Assembly: GCF_019749255.1 (NCBI RefSeq)
Contig: NZ_JACWFH010000011.1
Coordinates: 1,511-58,824 of the forward strand
Length of the DNA: 57,314 nt
Direction: 5' to 3'
Source of the DNA: Mesobacillus maritimus
GTDB lineage: Bacteria; Bacillota; Bacilli; Bacillales; Cytobacillaceae
This document shows positions 47,762 to 57,314 of the stretch, piece after piece (within the stretch, counting starts at the first letter, position 1; each line of letters begins with the position of its first letter). The notes beneath the pieces were generated by a model. The model did no database searches, was not told the origin of the DNA, and worked only from the letters and a program-made list of their open reading frames with translations. The position numbers were made by a program, and so were the translations under genes.

Positions 47762-50167
47762 TTATTTTATCGGTTTAATTTTCCAAATGTTATTCGCATA
47801 TTCTTGAATGGTCCGATCACTAGAGAAGTATCCAGATTTGGCGATATTCACAAGGCTCTTTTCTAACCACTTGCTTCTATCTCTGTATGCTTCACTTACT
47901 TGTTCTTGAATTTGAACATAGGAAGCAAAGTCACGTAAAACAAAATATTGATCATTATGGTTTAATAAAGAATCATAAATGGCAGTAAACTCACCTTCTG
48001 TATCAGGGAAGAAACCATTTACTAATTGCTCTGTAACTTCACGAATCCTCGTATCATAATGATAATACTCTCGTGAGTTATAGCCACCATTTTTCTGAAA
48101 GTTTAAAACCTCTTGAGCACGAAGACCGAATAGGAAAATATTTTCTTCTCCAACTAATTCCGTAATCTCTACATTTGCCCCATCTAGCGTACCCACAGTC
48201 AAAGCACCATTCATCATAAACTTCATATTTCCTGTTCCGGATGCCTCTTTACTAGCGGTTGAGATTTGTTGGCTAACCTCCGCTGCAGGAAAAATATCCT
48301 CCGCTAAGGATACACGGTAATTTTCAAGGAAAACCACTTTCAGCCTGTCATTTACATCAGGATCATGGTTCACCTTGTCCGCCACTGTGTTAATTAACTT
48401 GATCACTTTTTTCGCAAAGTAGTAGCCTGGCGATGCCTTTGCTCCAAAAATGAATGTTCTAGGGTAAAGGGAATACCCTGGATCTGTCTTCAAACGATTA
48501 TACAAGTACATGATATGTAGCACATTTAATAGCTGACGCTTATAGGCATGCAATCGTTTAACCTGTACATCAAAAATTGAATTTGTATCAACCAATATCC
48601 CTGACTTTTCATGAATGATTTTCGCAAGCTTTTCTTTATTCGCCTTTTTTATATCCCCTAGTTCCGTTAAAAAAGCTTGATCCTTCCTGAAAGCTAGAAG
48701 ATTTTCTAAGTTCTCCGTATCCTCAATCCATTTTGGACCAATCGAATCGGTAATAAGATTTGTTAGTTTTGGATTAGATTTTATTAGCCAGCGACGATGG
48801 GTAATTCCATTTGTTTTATTGTTAAATCTTTCGGGAAACACTTGATAATAAGCATTCATTTCCCTCTCTTTTAAAATCTCTGTGTGTAGACTAGCTACTC
48901 CATTGACACTATGACTTCCGACAATGGCGAGTGGAGCCATCCTCACTTCTCCATGAGCAAGGATTGCCATGCTTTCAATATGCCCCCAGTCTCCAGGGTA
49001 TTTTTCCCAAAGCTCTTGGCAAAAGCGTTCATTGATTTCCTCTATAATCATATAGATTCTTGGGAGAAGCGGCTGGAATATTCTCATTGGCCATTTCTCT
49101 AGTGCTTCCGATAATGTCGTATGATTCGTGTAGGATAGAGTGTTAACAGTGATATACCATGCCTCATTCCACCCTAAGCCTTCCTCATCCATTAGAATTC
49201 TCATTAGCTCTGGGACTGCTAGGGCTGGATGAGTATCATTAATATGAATGCCTACAAATTGATGAAATTCTAGAAGACTCCGCTTTTGTTTTTTATAGGA
49301 AGAGACAATGGATTGCAAGCTAGCTGCAACCAGTAGGTATTGTTGCTTTAAACGAAGAATTTTTCCTTCATCATGAGTATCGTCTGGGTAGAGCAGTTCA
49401 GAAATTGATTCTGTTTCCTTTTTATACCTTAATATATCCGTATTTGCTGTGAATCGCGATGGCTCAGCACTCCAAAGGCGAAGGGTGTTCACCGTCTCAG
49501 TCTGGTATCCTATCACTGGTAGGTCATACGGAACAGCTGTTACCGTTTCAGCTTGTAAATGGCGAAACATTAGCTTCCCATTCTCTTGGTAGCTCTCTAC
49601 TTTCCCCCAAAACGGGATTTCAATCGAATCATCCGATTTTCGCACTTCCCATACATGGCCATGTCTAAGCCATTGCTCCGGAAGTTCAACCTGATATCCG
49701 TCTACTATTTTTTGCTCAAATAGTCCGTGCTTATAGCGAATTCCACAGCCATGTCCTGGTAAATTTAATGAAGCTAGTGAATCTAGGAAACACGCTGCTA
49801 ATCGACCTAGCCCGCCATTGCCAAGCCCTGCGTCAGCTTCAATTTCCTCCAAATCCTCTAAGTCGATGCCTAGTTCCTGTAACCCTTCCATAACCACAGT
49901 TTCGATTCCAAGGTTCATTAGATTATGACGAAGCAAACGCCCAAGCAAGAACTCGATGGATAAATAATAGACTTGTTTTTTTCCAGTAGATCGGTACTGT
50001 TCATTGGTTTGAATCCAATCTGAACTAACATATTCTCGTATCATATGTCCAAGGGTTTGAAACTGTTCACGTTTCGTACTTTCTCCAAAGCTTGTTCCAA
50101 ACGTCATTTCTAGTTTCTGTAAAAATACGGCTTTAAACTCTGCTTTATTGGAAAACAGGCTAATCAC
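47762..50167 (-). CDS. glgP: glycogen phosphorylase
   Basis: The 801-residue GT35 phosphorylase releases glucose-1-phosphate from glycogen. The PLP-lysine motif EASGTGNMKFMMNGALTVGT is intact, as are GLGNGGLGRLAACFLDS and VQVKRLHAYKRQLLN. The length matches B. subtilis GlgP (798). It is the last gene of glgBCDAP, overlapping glgA by four bases (ATGA) and followed by a terminator. Confidence 0.96.
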   Translation of the reverse strand: MISLFSNKAEFKAVFLQKLEMTFGTSFGESTKREQFQTLGHMIREYVSSDWIQTNEQYRSTGKKQVYYLSIEFLLGRLLRHNLMNLGIETVVMEGLQELGIDLEDLEEIEADAGLGNGGLGRLAACFLDSLASLNLPGHGCGIRYKHGLFEQKIVDGYQVELPEQWLRHGHVWEVRKSDDSIEIPFWGKVESYQENGKLMFRHLQAETVTAVPYDLPVIGYQTETVNTLRLWSAEPSRFTANTDILRYKKETESISELLYPDDTHDEGKILRLKQQYLLVAASLQSIVSSYKKQKRSLLEFHQFVGIHINDTHPALAVPELMRILMDEEGLGWNEAWYITVNTLSYTNHTTLSEALEKWPMRIFQPLLPRIYMIIEEINERFCQELWEKYPGDWGHIESMAILAHGEVRMAPLAIVGSHSVNGVASLHTEILKEREMNAYYQVFPERFNNKTNGITHRRWLIKSNPKLTNLITDSIGPKWIEDTENLENLLAFRKDQAFLTELGDIKKANKEKLAKIIHEKSGILVDTNSIFDVQVKRLHAYKRQLLNVLHIMYLYNRLKTDPGYSLYPRTFIFGAKASPGYYFAKKVIKLINTVADKVNHDPDVNDRLKVVFLENYRVSLAEDIFPAAEVSQQISTASKEASGTGNMKFMMNGALTVGTLDGANVEITELVGEENIFLFGLRAQEVLNFQKNGGYNSREYYHYDTRIREVTEQLVNGFFPDTEGEFTAIYDSLLNHNDQYFVLRDFASYVQIQEQVSEAYRDRSKWLEKSLVNIAKSGYFSSDRTIQEYANNIWKIKPIK

Positions 50168-51597
50168 TCCTTGACTAGGTCAGCATATAATTGCTGGTAA
50201 ATTTTCGCAGACCGAGCCCAACTAAAGTCCATCTGCATGACATTCTCAACTAACTTGTTCCATGAAGCCGTATCTTCGTAGTAACTTAAGGCTCTATCAA
50301 TTGTAAAAAGCATGTCATGTGCATTAAAGTTTGTAAATGTAAATCCGTTTCCTTTACCTGCTTCGCCATTGTACGACTTGACCGTATCATTCAATCCACC
50401 TGTTTCACGTACAATTGGAATCGAACCATAGCGTAGGGCGATTAGTTGGCTAAGGCCACACGGCTCAAATTTTGATGGCATTAAGAATAAATCTGCACCA
50501 GCATACACACGATGAGCCAAGTCTTCATCAAAACCGATAAACACCTTACATTGATTTGGATATTGTGCAGCCATATGACTGAAGAAATATTCAAATTCTC
50601 GATCACCTGTACCAAGCACAATCAATTGAACCCCTGTGGCCATGATCTCATGAAAGACACCACGGACAAGCTCTAACCCTTTTTGTTTAGTCAGTCTCGT
50701 TACCATAACCATTAAGGGCGTTTCTTCTTCTTCTGGAAGCTCAAACTGTCTTTGAAGTTGCTTTTTATTTAAGAGACGGGCTTTATGGTCCATCGGCCCG
50801 TACGTTTTGATTAATGCGATATCTGTTTCAGGATCATACAAATCATTATCAATCCCATTTAATATCCCTAGAAGATCTGATCTCCGCTCTCGCAATACTC
50901 CATCCAATCTTTCTCCAAAGTAAGCTGTTTGAATCTCTTCCATATAGGTCGGACTAACTGTAGTAATTTTATCTGCTGAAATCAGGGCTGCTTTCATAAA
51001 AGATACATTCCCATGGAACTCCAATTGATCTGGATGATAATAGCGGTCATCTAAACCAAACAAGTCACCTAAAATTCCTTTCGGGAAAATTCCTTGGAAT
51101 TGCAGATTGTGAATGGTAAACACAGTACGAATGGACTCATATCCCTTTCTGTCTCGATATTGTTCATTTAGTAAAAAAGGAACCATCCCTGTATGCCAAT
51201 CATGGCAATGAATGACATCTGGGTAAAAATCAATTTCTCTTATGCTATCAAGGATCGCACGATTAAAATAGGCAAACTGCTCCCCTTCATCAAAGTCCCC
51301 ATACATTTGACTCCGTTTAAAGTAGTATTCATTGTCTATAAAATAATAGGTAACGCCATCAAGTTCGAGTTCTTCAATTCCACAATATTGATTACGCCAA
51401 CCAACAGCTACAGAAAATTCCGCTATTTTTTTCATTTGCTTCTTATATTCATCAGGAATTAACTGATATTTTGGTAAGATGACTCGAACATCAGTACCTA
51501 TTCCTTGTAACTCTTTAGGAAGTGCCCCAGCTACATCTGCAAGTCCTCCTGATTTAATAAATGGGACACATTCAGCTACTGCAAACAAAACCTTCAC
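50164..51597 (-). CDS. glgA: glycogen synthase (ADP-glucose)
   Basis: The 477-residue GT5 enzyme extends glycogen chains from ADP-glucose. The ADP-glucose-binding motif KSGGLADVAGALPKEL lies near the N-terminus and the C-terminal motif is KFEPCGLSQLIALRYG. The start is GTG at 51597, giving a protein that begins MKVLFAVAECVPF. This GTG shares bases with the glgD stop (GTGA overlap). An in-frame GTG four codons earlier is too close to the AAGGGAG site. Confidence 0.95.
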   Translation of the reverse strand: MKVLFAVAECVPFIKSGGLADVAGALPKELQGIGTDVRVILPKYQLIPDEYKKQMKKIAEFSVAVGWRNQYCGIEELELDGVTYYFIDNEYYFKRSQMYGDFDEGEQFAYFNRAILDSIREIDFYPDVIHCHDWHTGMVPFLLNEQYRDRKGYESIRTVFTIHNLQFQGIFPKGILGDLFGLDDRYYHPDQLEFHGNVSFMKAALISADKITTVSPTYMEEIQTAYFGERLDGVLRERRSDLLGILNGIDNDLYDPETDIALIKTYGPMDHKARLLNKKQLQRQFELPEEEETPLMVMVTRLTKQKGLELVRGVFHEIMATGVQLIVLGTGDREFEYFFSHMAAQYPNQCKVFIGFDEDLAHRVYAGADLFLMPSKFEPCGLSQLIALRYGSIPIVRETGGLNDTVKSYNGEAGKGNGFTFTNFNAHDMLFTIDRALSYYEDTASWNKLVENVMQMDFSWARSAKIYQQLYADLVKE

Positions 51598-52625
51598 GTA
51601 TTCACACACTCTCCCTTTGCGATTGAACCCTTCTGTAAAATCCTCGGTACCTCTTTTGTTCCCGCAATGGAGACACCAGATTCCACCTTTACATCCTTAT
51701 CAAGAATGACATGATCTAAAATACAATTTTCCCCAATTTGTGTTTTTTGCATAATGATACTATTTTTGACAATTGCACCTTTTGCAATTTTTACACCTCT
51801 GGCGATAATACTATTTTCAACGGTGCCCTCAATAATAGCCCCATTGGCAATCATCGAATTGTGGACCACAGCATTCTTCGAATAATGAGTAGGTGGTTCA
51901 TCTTTTACCTTTGTTAAAATAGGTCGATCTTTTAAAAATAGTTGCTTCCAAACCATAGGGTTTAATAGTTCCATACTCGCTAAATAATAATGATCTATTG
52001 AGTCAACGGTAAGGGCATAGCCTTCATAAGGGTAATAACAAAGCCTATAGGGGCTATTGATATCCTTCACAACATCCCTCATATTCAAATAGCCGGTTTC
52101 ATTTCTAGTATGAATCAATTCAAGTAGTAATGAGGTTTTCACAAGGAAAATGTTCAGGGATTCTCCGGCGTTTCGAACTTCAGTAATGTCACAGCCCTGC
52201 TCCATATGCCATTCTAGAACTGGATAAAAATCCATATTAAAAATGGTATTGGCACTAGCAATTAAGCAATAATCTTGAGTACTTCTGTTCAGGAAATCAA
52301 TATTTGCCGCAAAATGTTCAAACGAATCAATTCCAAAAACAGGTTTATCAAGTCTTGGTGAAGGGAAAAAGAATAATCCATCCCGCTTACGGTTAAGATC
52401 CCAGTTCTTCCCAGAGCCTAGATGGTCCATCAAAGAACGGTATTCGTATTTTGGAAAGATGGCGACACTCTGTATTCCCGAGTTCACCATATTGGATAAA
52501 ATAAAGTCGATGAGACGATACCGTCCTCCAAAAGGGATAGCCGCGACAGAGCGGTGTGGCGTTAAATCTTTAAGGTTCTCAGAATATGTGGTCGCATCTA
52601 TAACACCTAATAAACGTTTTTTCAA
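51594..52625 (-). CDS. glgD: glucose-1-phosphate adenylyltransferase regulatory-type subunit GlgD
   Basis: The 343-residue paralogue of GlgC starts MKKRLLGVIDATTYSENLKD. It lacks the GGxGxRL nucleotide loop at its N-terminus but keeps RSVAAIPFGGRYRLIDFILS and the C-terminal left-handed beta-helix (hexapeptide repeats). In other firmicutes GlgD modulates GlgC in a heteromer. The start is TTG, with AGGAGG nine bases upstream. It lies 18 bases after glgC. Confidence 0.95.
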   Translation of the reverse strand: MKKRLLGVIDATTYSENLKDLTPHRSVAAIPFGGRYRLIDFILSNMVNSGIQSVAIFPKYEYRSLMDHLGSGKNWDLNRKRDGLFFFPSPRLDKPVFGIDSFEHFAANIDFLNRSTQDYCLIASANTIFNMDFYPVLEWHMEQGCDITEVRNAGESLNIFLVKTSLLLELIHTRNETGYLNMRDVVKDINSPYRLCYYPYEGYALTVDSIDHYYLASMELLNPMVWKQLFLKDRPILTKVKDEPPTHYSKNAVVHNSMIANGAIIEGTVENSIIARGVKIAKGAIVKNSIIMQKTQIGENCILDHVILDKDVKVESGVSIAGTKEVPRILQKGSIAKGECVNT

Positions 52626-52643
52626 CTTTAGATACCTCCTGAA

Positions 52644-53789
52644 CTAATTGGTGACCATTTCTTCTAATGTTTCTTCAGAAACGAGAAGAATTTCACCATC
52701 AATTTTTGGGCGAATAACGGATCCATCTGGAATGTTAATCCCCGAAGAAACAATAGCCTTTTCGATAAGGCACCCTTTTCCGATAACAGCATCCGGCATA
52801 ATCACGGATTCTTTTACGACTGCATCTGTTTCAATCGTTACCCCTTGGAACACAACCGTTCTAGAAACATTCCCTTTAATTACACATCCTTCATTGACAA
52901 GGGAGTCTGTTAACTTTGCTTCCTGGCTAATGAACTGAGGAGGTTGATTCGGGTTAACTGAATAGATCCGCCAATTTTGGTCAAATAAGTTAAGCTCATT
53001 AGAATCTTCTAGTAAATCCATATTTGCCTCCCACAGACTCTGTACGGTTCCAACATCTTTCCAATAACCTTTAAAAGGATACGCAAAAAGGTTTTTCCTA
53101 TCCTTTAACATCTGTGGCAAAATGTCTTTCCCAAAGTCATGGCTAGAACTTGAGTTTAAGTTATCTTGTTCCAAATATTCTTCAAGCATCTTCCATTTGA
53201 AGATATAAATCCCCATAGAAGCTAGATTACTCTTAGGGTTTTTTGGCTTTTCATCAAACTCTGTTACCCTTAACTCTTCATCTGTATTAAGGATCCCAAA
53301 ACGGTTAGCTTCTTCCCATGGAACTGGAATGACTGAGATTGTTACATCGGCACCCTTTTTAATGTGATGTTCGAGCATCAACTCATAGTTCATTTTGTAA
53401 ATATGATCTCCTGATAAAATTAAGACATAATCAGGGTTATATTGGTGTAGATAGTTTAAATTCTGGTAAATGGCACTTGCTGTCCCTGTGTACCATTTCA
53501 TCTCTGTAGATGCCGTGTATGGAGGAAGGACGGTTACTCCACCATCTTTCCTATCCAAGTCCCATGCACTTCCAATCCCAATATAAGAGTTTAGGATTAA
53601 AGGTTGGTACTGTGTTAACACTCCCACAGTATAAATTCCGGAGTTTGTGCAATTACTTAAAGGAAAATCTATGATACGATACTTTCCTCCAAATGGGACA
53701 GCAGGTTTAGCGAGGTCTTTTGTTAATGAGTTGAGTCGACTCCCCTGTCCGCCTGCGAGGAGCATCGCTACGATTTTTTTCTTTTGCAT
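52644..53789 (-). CDS. glgC: glucose-1-phosphate adenylyltransferase catalytic subunit
   Basis: The 381-residue enzyme makes ADP-glucose from ATP and glucose-1-phosphate. The nucleotide loop is [20 protein letters not shown], followed by [14 protein letters not shown] and the catalytic [10 protein letters not shown] beta-helix forms the C-terminus. Its first 83 bases are also read by glgB in another frame. AGGAAGGG lies upstream of the ATG. It pairs with GlgD. Confidence 0.96.
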   Translation of the reverse strand: MQKKKIVAMLLAGGQGSRLNSLTKDLAKPAVPFGGKYRIIDFPLSNCTNSGIYTVGVLTQYQPLILNSYIGIGSAWDLDRKDGGVTVLPPYTASTEMKWYTGTASAIYQNLNYLHQYNPDYVLILSGDHIYKMNYELMLEHHIKKGADVTISVIPVPWEEANRFGILNTDEELRVTEFDEKPKNPKSNLASMGIYIFKWKMLEEYLEQDNLNSSSSHDFGKDILPQMLKDRKNLFAYPFKGYWKDVGTVQSLWEANMDLLEDSNELNLFDQNWRIYSVNPNQPPQFISQEAKLTDSLVNEGCVIKGNVSRTVVFQGVTIETDAVVKESVIMPDAVIGKGCLIEKAIVSSGINIPDGSVIRPKIDGEILLVSEETLEEMVTN

Positions 53790-55665
53790 CAGTTACTTTC
53801 CCCTTCCTCTTTTTAACTGGACGAAAGATCGATACCCCAAATGGAGGGATGCTAACTTCAATCGAAAAAGGCCGTCCATGAAATTCAATTTCTTCAGCTT
53901 TGACTGTTTTTTTATTTATAACCCCAGATCCACCAAAAGCAGAATCGTCACTATTCAAGATTTCGCGGTACGTTCTGTTGTTGGGCACTCCAATTCTATA
54001 ATTCGAGTATGTTTCGGGGGTGAAATTACAAACAATGACAAGAAAATCTTCTGGATTCTTCCCTTTACGAATGAACGAAAAGACTGACTGCTGTTGATTA
54101 TTTGCATCAATCCATTCAAAACCTTCTTGAGAATGATCCAGTTCGTAGAAAGCTTTGTTCAGCTTATATACTTTCAACAATTCTTTAACAAAGAGATTTA
54201 CTTTCTCATGCATCTCGTATCCGAGTAAATGCCAATCTAGTTGTTCTTGATCTTTCCATTCAGCAAATTGACCAAGTTCTGTTCCCATAAAAGTAAGTTT
54301 TTTACCTGGATGAGCCGTCATATACCCCAGTAATAGCCTTAACTGTGCAAACTTTTGCCAATAATCGCCGGGCATCTTATTGAGAAGGGACTTTTTCCCA
54401 TGAACGACCTCATCATGTGAGAAAGGTAAAATAAATGACTCAGAAAATGCATATAACAATGAGAATGTAACTTTATTATGTTGATGTTTTCTCTGATCCG
54501 GACCTGTTTCCATGTATGTCAACATGTCATTCATCCAGCCCATATTCCATTTAAACGTAAATCCTAATCCTCCATCCTCAACTGGCGTGGTTACTTTTGG
54601 CCATTCAGTTGAGTCCTCTGCAATCATGGAAGCACTAGGAAAGTGAGATGCAACAGCGGAATTTAACTTTTTTAAGAATTCAACCCCATAAGGATTTACC
54701 TCCTGGTTTGAATTTGGCCAGTAGATAATATTTGCCACCGCATCTACACGAAAGCCGTCAATATGATATTTTTCTAACCAAAAAAGAGCATTTGAAATAA
54801 GAAAACTTTGCACCTCTGTCTTCCCTAAATCAAAATTAGCTGTACCCCAAACCTCGTTCTCACGGTCAAGATAGTTTCGATAATCATATGCATAGCTCCC
54901 ATCAAAACAATAGAGACCATGCGCATCTTTACAAAAGTGGCCTGGGACCCAATCTAAAATGACCCCAATACCATTTTGATGACATTGATCAACAAAGGAC
55001 ATAAACTCATGAGGTGTTCCGAAACGACTTGTTACGGAGTAATAACCAGTTCCCTGGTATCCCCAGGAAATGTCGAGCGGATGCTCAGTTAGAGGCAACA
55101 ATTCAATATGGGTGTACCCGTGGGATAGGACATACGGAATTAGTTCATTTGCTAATTGGTTGTAGGTAAGCAAGGATCCATCCTCAGCTAACTTCCAGGA
55201 TCCTAGATGGACCTCATAAATTGCCATTGCTTCTGTTCTTATTTGCTTTTTCTCTCTTTTTTTCATCCATTGGCTGTCATTCCACTTGTAGCCGGTTAAT
55301 GGGTAAACAACGGACGCAGTATTTGGCCTAAGCTCAGAATAATATGCATAAGGATCAGCCTTTAGCTTTATAGCGCCTGATGGATTAGTCAGTTCATATT
55401 TATAAATAGCTCCTGTTAAATCGCCGTCGAATAGGAAAACCCAAACCCCTTCTCCATTCACTTTCTGAAATTCAAAACCATCACCATTCCAATTATTAAA
55501 ATCGCCAACCAACCTTACACTACGTGCAGCTGGTGCCCAAACACAAAAACGAGTATATTTCTTTGAATCATTATTTATGATATGTGCTCCAAATAATTCA
55601 TAGCTCTGATACAGCGAGCCTTCATGAAATAAATGAAGCTGATAATCCGTTGGATGTGCTAACAT
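53707..55665 (-). CDS. glgB: 1,4-alpha-glucan branching enzyme
   Basis: The 652-residue GH13 enzyme introduces alpha-1,6 branches. The N-terminal CBM48 domain ([19 protein letters not shown]) is followed by the catalytic barrel, with nucleophile Asp in [14 protein letters not shown], acid Glu in [10 protein letters not shown] and the [13 protein letters not shown] motif. The protein runs about 25 residues past the usual C-terminal end (B. subtilis GlgB has 627) into the glgC coding sequence. The start [10 protein letters not shown] at 55665 is preferred; a GTG two codons earlier is possible. It is the first gene of glgBCDAP. Confidence 0.94.
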   Translation of the reverse strand: MLAHPTDYQLHLFHEGSLYQSYELFGAHIINNDSKKYTRFCVWAPAARSVRLVGDFNNWNGDGFEFQKVNGEGVWVFLFDGDLTGAIYKYELTNPSGAIKLKADPYAYYSELRPNTASVVYPLTGYKWNDSQWMKKREKKQIRTEAMAIYEVHLGSWKLAEDGSLLTYNQLANELIPYVLSHGYTHIELLPLTEHPLDISWGYQGTGYYSVTSRFGTPHEFMSFVDQCHQNGIGVILDWVPGHFCKDAHGLYCFDGSYAYDYRNYLDRENEVWGTANFDLGKTEVQSFLISNALFWLEKYHIDGFRVDAVANIIYWPNSNQEVNPYGVEFLKKLNSAVASHFPSASMIAEDSTEWPKVTTPVEDGGLGFTFKWNMGWMNDMLTYMETGPDQRKHQHNKVTFSLLYAFSESFILPFSHDEVVHGKKSLLNKMPGDYWQKFAQLRLLLGYMTAHPGKKLTFMGTELGQFAEWKDQEQLDWHLLGYEMHEKVNLFVKELLKVYKLNKAFYELDHSQEGFEWIDANNQQQSVFSFIRKGKNPEDFLVIVCNFTPETYSNYRIGVPNNRTYREILNSDDSAFGGSGVINKKTVKAEEIEFHGRPFSIEVSIPPFGVSIFRPVKKRKGKVTDAKEKNRSDAPRRRTGESTQLINKRPR

Positions 55666-55786
55666 CCACACACCTGCCTTTCTACTTTTTCATTACTATT
55701 CTAGATTCCTGATAAAATACCTTGCTAACATTGATTAATTTGTTCGCCTAATTTCGACAAATTTTGATAATAGCGCTTCCATTGTT

Positions 55787-55814
55787 TTAATATCGGGATT
55801 TATAATTGTGACAA
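55787..55814 (-). promoter_or_regulatory. possible promoter of the glg operon
   Basis: On the minus strand TTGTCA (55814-55809), a 16-base spacer and TATTAA (55792-55787). The leader would be about 115 bases. In B. subtilis the glg operon is read by a sporulation sigma factor, sigma-E, and I could not find that pattern. Nothing else was identified in the gap from 55666 to 55952. Confidence 0.4.
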
Positions 55815-55952
55815 AACAAAAAACTTTTTTATGAAAAATAATATGTAAAGGAACTATAATTAGTTTGGATCTAAATAGAGGATGTTGTAGAAGATAAAAT
55901 GATAAGGAATAATAAAACGAAGAGCATTGCAGATGAACAAAAAAAGTCATAC

Positions 55953-55988
55953 AAAAAAGCTGTAGACATAATGTCTACAGCTTTTTTG
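55953..55988. terminator. terminator of the tRNA operon
   Basis: AAAAAAGCTGTAGAC pairs with GTCTACAGCTTTTTT around ATAAT, just after the last tRNA gene (Glu) on the minus strand. Confidence 0.92.
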
Positions 55989-55990
55989 TA

Positions 55991-56062
55991 TGACCCCTAC
56001 GGGATTCGAACCCGTGTTACCGCCGTGAAAGGGCGGTGTCTTAACCGCTTGACCAAGGGGCC
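55991..56062 (-). tRNA. trnB-Glu: tRNA-Glu (UUC)
   Basis: A 72-base cloverleaf with anticodon loop CTTTCAC and acceptor GGCCCCT/AGGGGTC. The 3' CCA is not encoded. It is the last gene of the operon. Confidence 0.95.
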
Positions 56063-56065
56063 TTA

Positions 56066-56156
56066 TGGCGGAGAAGGAGGGATTTGAACCCTCGCGCCGG
56101 TTGCCCGACCTACACCCTTAGCAGGGGCGCCTCTTCAGCCACTTGAGTACTTCCCC
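56066..56156 (-). tRNA. trnB-Ser2: tRNA-Ser (GCU)
   Basis: Class II tRNA with a long variable arm and anticodon loop CTGCTAA; CCA encoded. Confidence 0.95.
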
Positions 56157-56159
56157 ATA

Positions 56160-56234
56160 TGGCTCCGCAGGTAGGATTCGAACCTACGACCGTTCGGTTA
56201 ACAGCCGAATGCTCTACCACTGAGCTACTGCGGA
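56160..56234 (-). tRNA. trnB-Asn: tRNA-Asn (GUU)
   Basis: Cloverleaf with anticodon loop CTGTTAA and acceptor TCCGCAG; CCA encoded. Confidence 0.95.
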
Positions 56235-56250
56235 ACGATTTAATTAAAAA

Positions 56251-56327
<77 letters not shown>

Positions 56328-56331
56328 ATAA

Positions 56332-56405
56332 TGGAGCGGGTGATGGGAATCGAACCCACTACATCAGCTTGGAAGGCTGAGGTTTTACCAGTAAACTACA
56401 CCCGC
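56332..56405 (-). tRNA. trnB-Gly: tRNA-Gly (UCC)
   Basis: Cloverleaf with anticodon loop CTTCCAA and acceptor GCGGGTG; CCA encoded. Confidence 0.95.
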
Positions 56406-56411
56406 TTAAAG

Positions 56412-56487
56412 TGGTGGCTCAGGACGGAATCGAACCGCCGACACATGGATTTTCAGTCCATTGCTCTACCGACTGAGCTACTGAGCC
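56412..56487 (-). tRNA. trnB-Phe: tRNA-Phe (GAA)
   Basis: Cloverleaf with anticodon loop CTGAAAA; CCA encoded. Only six bases separate it from tRNA-Gly, where B. subtilis trnB has tRNA-His. Confidence 0.95.
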
Positions 56488-56504
56488 TTAGTTAAATCTA
56501 AAAA

Positions 56505-56581
56505 TGGCGGTCCGGACGGGACTCGAACCCGCGACCTCCTGCGTGACAGGCAGGCATTCTAACCAACTGAACTACCGGACC
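56505..56581 (-). tRNA. trnB-Asp: tRNA-Asp (GUC)
   Basis: Cloverleaf with anticodon loop CTGTCAC and acceptor GGTCCGG; CCA encoded. Confidence 0.95.
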
Positions 56582-56621
56582 AAAGTATTTTCAAGCAAAG
56601 CTTGAAAACAACTTACATTGA

Positions 56622-56695
<74 letters not shown>

Positions 56696-56717
56696 ATAAT
56701 AATATTATAAGAGTAAA

Positions 56718-56810
56718 TGGAGGAGGAAAGGGGATTCGAACCCCTGCGCGATTTGACTCGCCTGTCGGTTTTCAAGACCGATCCCTTCAGCCGGACTTGG
56801 GTATTCCTCC
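56718..56810 (-). tRNA. trnB-Ser1: tRNA-Ser (UGA)
   Basis: Class II tRNA with a long variable arm and anticodon loop CTTGAAA; CCA encoded. Confidence 0.95.
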
Positions 56811-56852
56811 AAGAAAAGAAATTAAAAGTTATTTTGCGTATGCAAAAAACTA

Positions 56853-56929
56853 TGGTGGACCTTGTAGGACTCGAACCTACGACCGGACGGTTATGAGCCG
56901 TCTGCTCTAACCAGCTGAGCTAAAGGTCC
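56853..56929 (-). tRNA. trnB-Ile1: tRNA-Ile2 (CAU, lysidine type)
   Basis: Anticodon CAT with acceptor GGACCTT, as in the B. subtilis isoleucine tRNA whose C34 becomes lysidine through TilS. It differs in body from the elongator Met and initiator tRNAs on either side. CCA encoded. Confidence 0.85.
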
Positions 56930-56952
56930 AGGAAGTCTCTAAATTGAAAATA

Positions 56953-57029
56953 TGGTAGCGGCGGAGGGAGTCGAACCCACGACCTTTCGGGTATGAACCG
57001 AATGCTCTAGCCAGCTGAGCTACACCGCC
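56953..57029 (-). tRNA. trnB-Met1: elongator tRNA-Met (CAU)
   Basis: Anticodon loop TTCATAC with acceptor GGCGGTG, like the Bacillus elongator methionine tRNA; CCA encoded. Confidence 0.9.
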
Positions 57030-57044
57030 ATATTATTTATTCAT

Positions 57045-57120
57045 TGGTGGAGCCTAGCGGGATCGAACCGCTGACCTCCTGCGTGCAAAGCAGGCGCTCT
57101 CCCAGCTGAGCTAAGGCCCC
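57045..57120 (-). tRNA. trnB-Ala: tRNA-Ala (UGC)
   Basis: Cloverleaf with anticodon loop TTTGCAC and acceptor GGGGCCT; CCA encoded. Confidence 0.95.
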
Positions 57121-57148
57121 ATGGTAAATATATTAAAAACAATACAAC

Positions 57149-57225
57149 TGGTCGGGAAGACAGGATTCGAACCTGCGACCCCTTGGTCCCAAACCAAGTG
57201 CTCTACCAAGCTGAGCTACTTCCCG
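57149..57225 (-). tRNA. trnB-Pro: tRNA-Pro (UGG)
   Basis: Cloverleaf with anticodon loop TTTGGGA and acceptor CGGGAAG; CCA encoded. Confidence 0.95.
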
Positions 57226-57232
57226 TAAAAAA

Positions 57233-57309
57233 TGGCGCGCCCGAGAGGAGTCGAACCCCTAACCTTTTGATCCGTAGTCAAACGCTCTATCCAATTGAGC
57301 TACGGGCGC
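57233..57309 (-). tRNA. trnB-Arg: tRNA-Arg (ACG)
   Basis: Cloverleaf with anticodon loop CTACGGA (A34 would be edited to inosine) and acceptor GCGCCCG; CCA encoded. It is the first gene of the operon visible here; more probably lie beyond the window edge. Confidence 0.95.
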
Positions 57310-57314
57310 ATAAT

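Noticed and set aside
55735-55950. 71-codon frame in the glgB leader
   Set aside because: AT-rich, no ribosome binding site, overlaps the probable promoter.

Overview
The window is a low-GC, Gram-positive chromosome segment from a member of the Bacillaceae. The evidence is the strong AGGAGG-type ribosome binding sites with frequent TTG and GTG starts, a LeuRS T-box, a SAM-I riboswitch before metK, sporulation genes (cse60), the menFDHBEC operon, glgBCDAP, and a tRNA operon arranged like Bacillus subtilis trnB. Gene order follows the yt* arc of the B. subtilis map closely enough to name most genes. Several features differ from B. subtilis: scoAB/adc and lutABC sit here, speD is of the long E. 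coli type, menA diverges from menF, and two large tandem repeat arrays are present. The genus is probably Bacillus sensu lato outside the subtilis group; that is inference.

Layout. 1-4.7 kb: RsuA-family pseudouridine synthase, a small FPGGG-repeat protein that looks spore-related, the MurJ lipid II flippase, flavoprotein YtfP and Cse60. 4.8-9 kb (accessory): a NERD/zinc-ribbon protein, an 11-unit 52-bp tandem repeat, a CoA-transferase pair and a divergent acetoacetate decarboxylase. 9.2-15.7 kb: rhodanese, T-box-controlled leuS and lutABC (lactate use). 15.8-22.3 kb: MFS transporter, two small spore-type genes, ytqAB (tRNA wobble uridine), ytpAB (terpene and lysophospholipid) and a gamma-carbonic-anhydrase-like gene. 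22.4-22.7 kb: a second array, seven units of 51 bp. 22.7-28.2 kb: asnB, metK and pckA. 28.2-37.6 kb: two small or hydrolase genes, the ytlACD transporter, ytkD, dps, ytzI, luxS, yidD, ytiB, a Zur-boxed znuA and a DUF1540 protein. 37.7-46.7 kb: menaquinone synthesis (menC, E, B, H, D, F and divergent menA). 46.8-55.7 kb: speD and glgPADCB, transcribed leftward. 56.0-57.3 kb: fourteen tRNA genes in one leftward operon that runs out of the window.

How the genes work together. MetK makes SAM for SpeD and for the SAM-dependent enzymes YtqA and YtqB, and LuxS works in the activated-methyl cycle. The men genes together form the classical menaquinone route from chorismate to demethylmenaquinone. GlgC/D, A, B and P make and break down glycogen. 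ScoAB plus Adc can turn acetoacetyl-CoA into acetone and CO2.

No phage, insertion sequence, CRISPR array or obvious defence island is visible. The least explained material is the pair of hairpin-bearing tandem arrays. They have nearly the same period (52 and 51 bp), the same stem-mismatch-stem plan and unrelated sequences. Both lie downstream of rightward genes.
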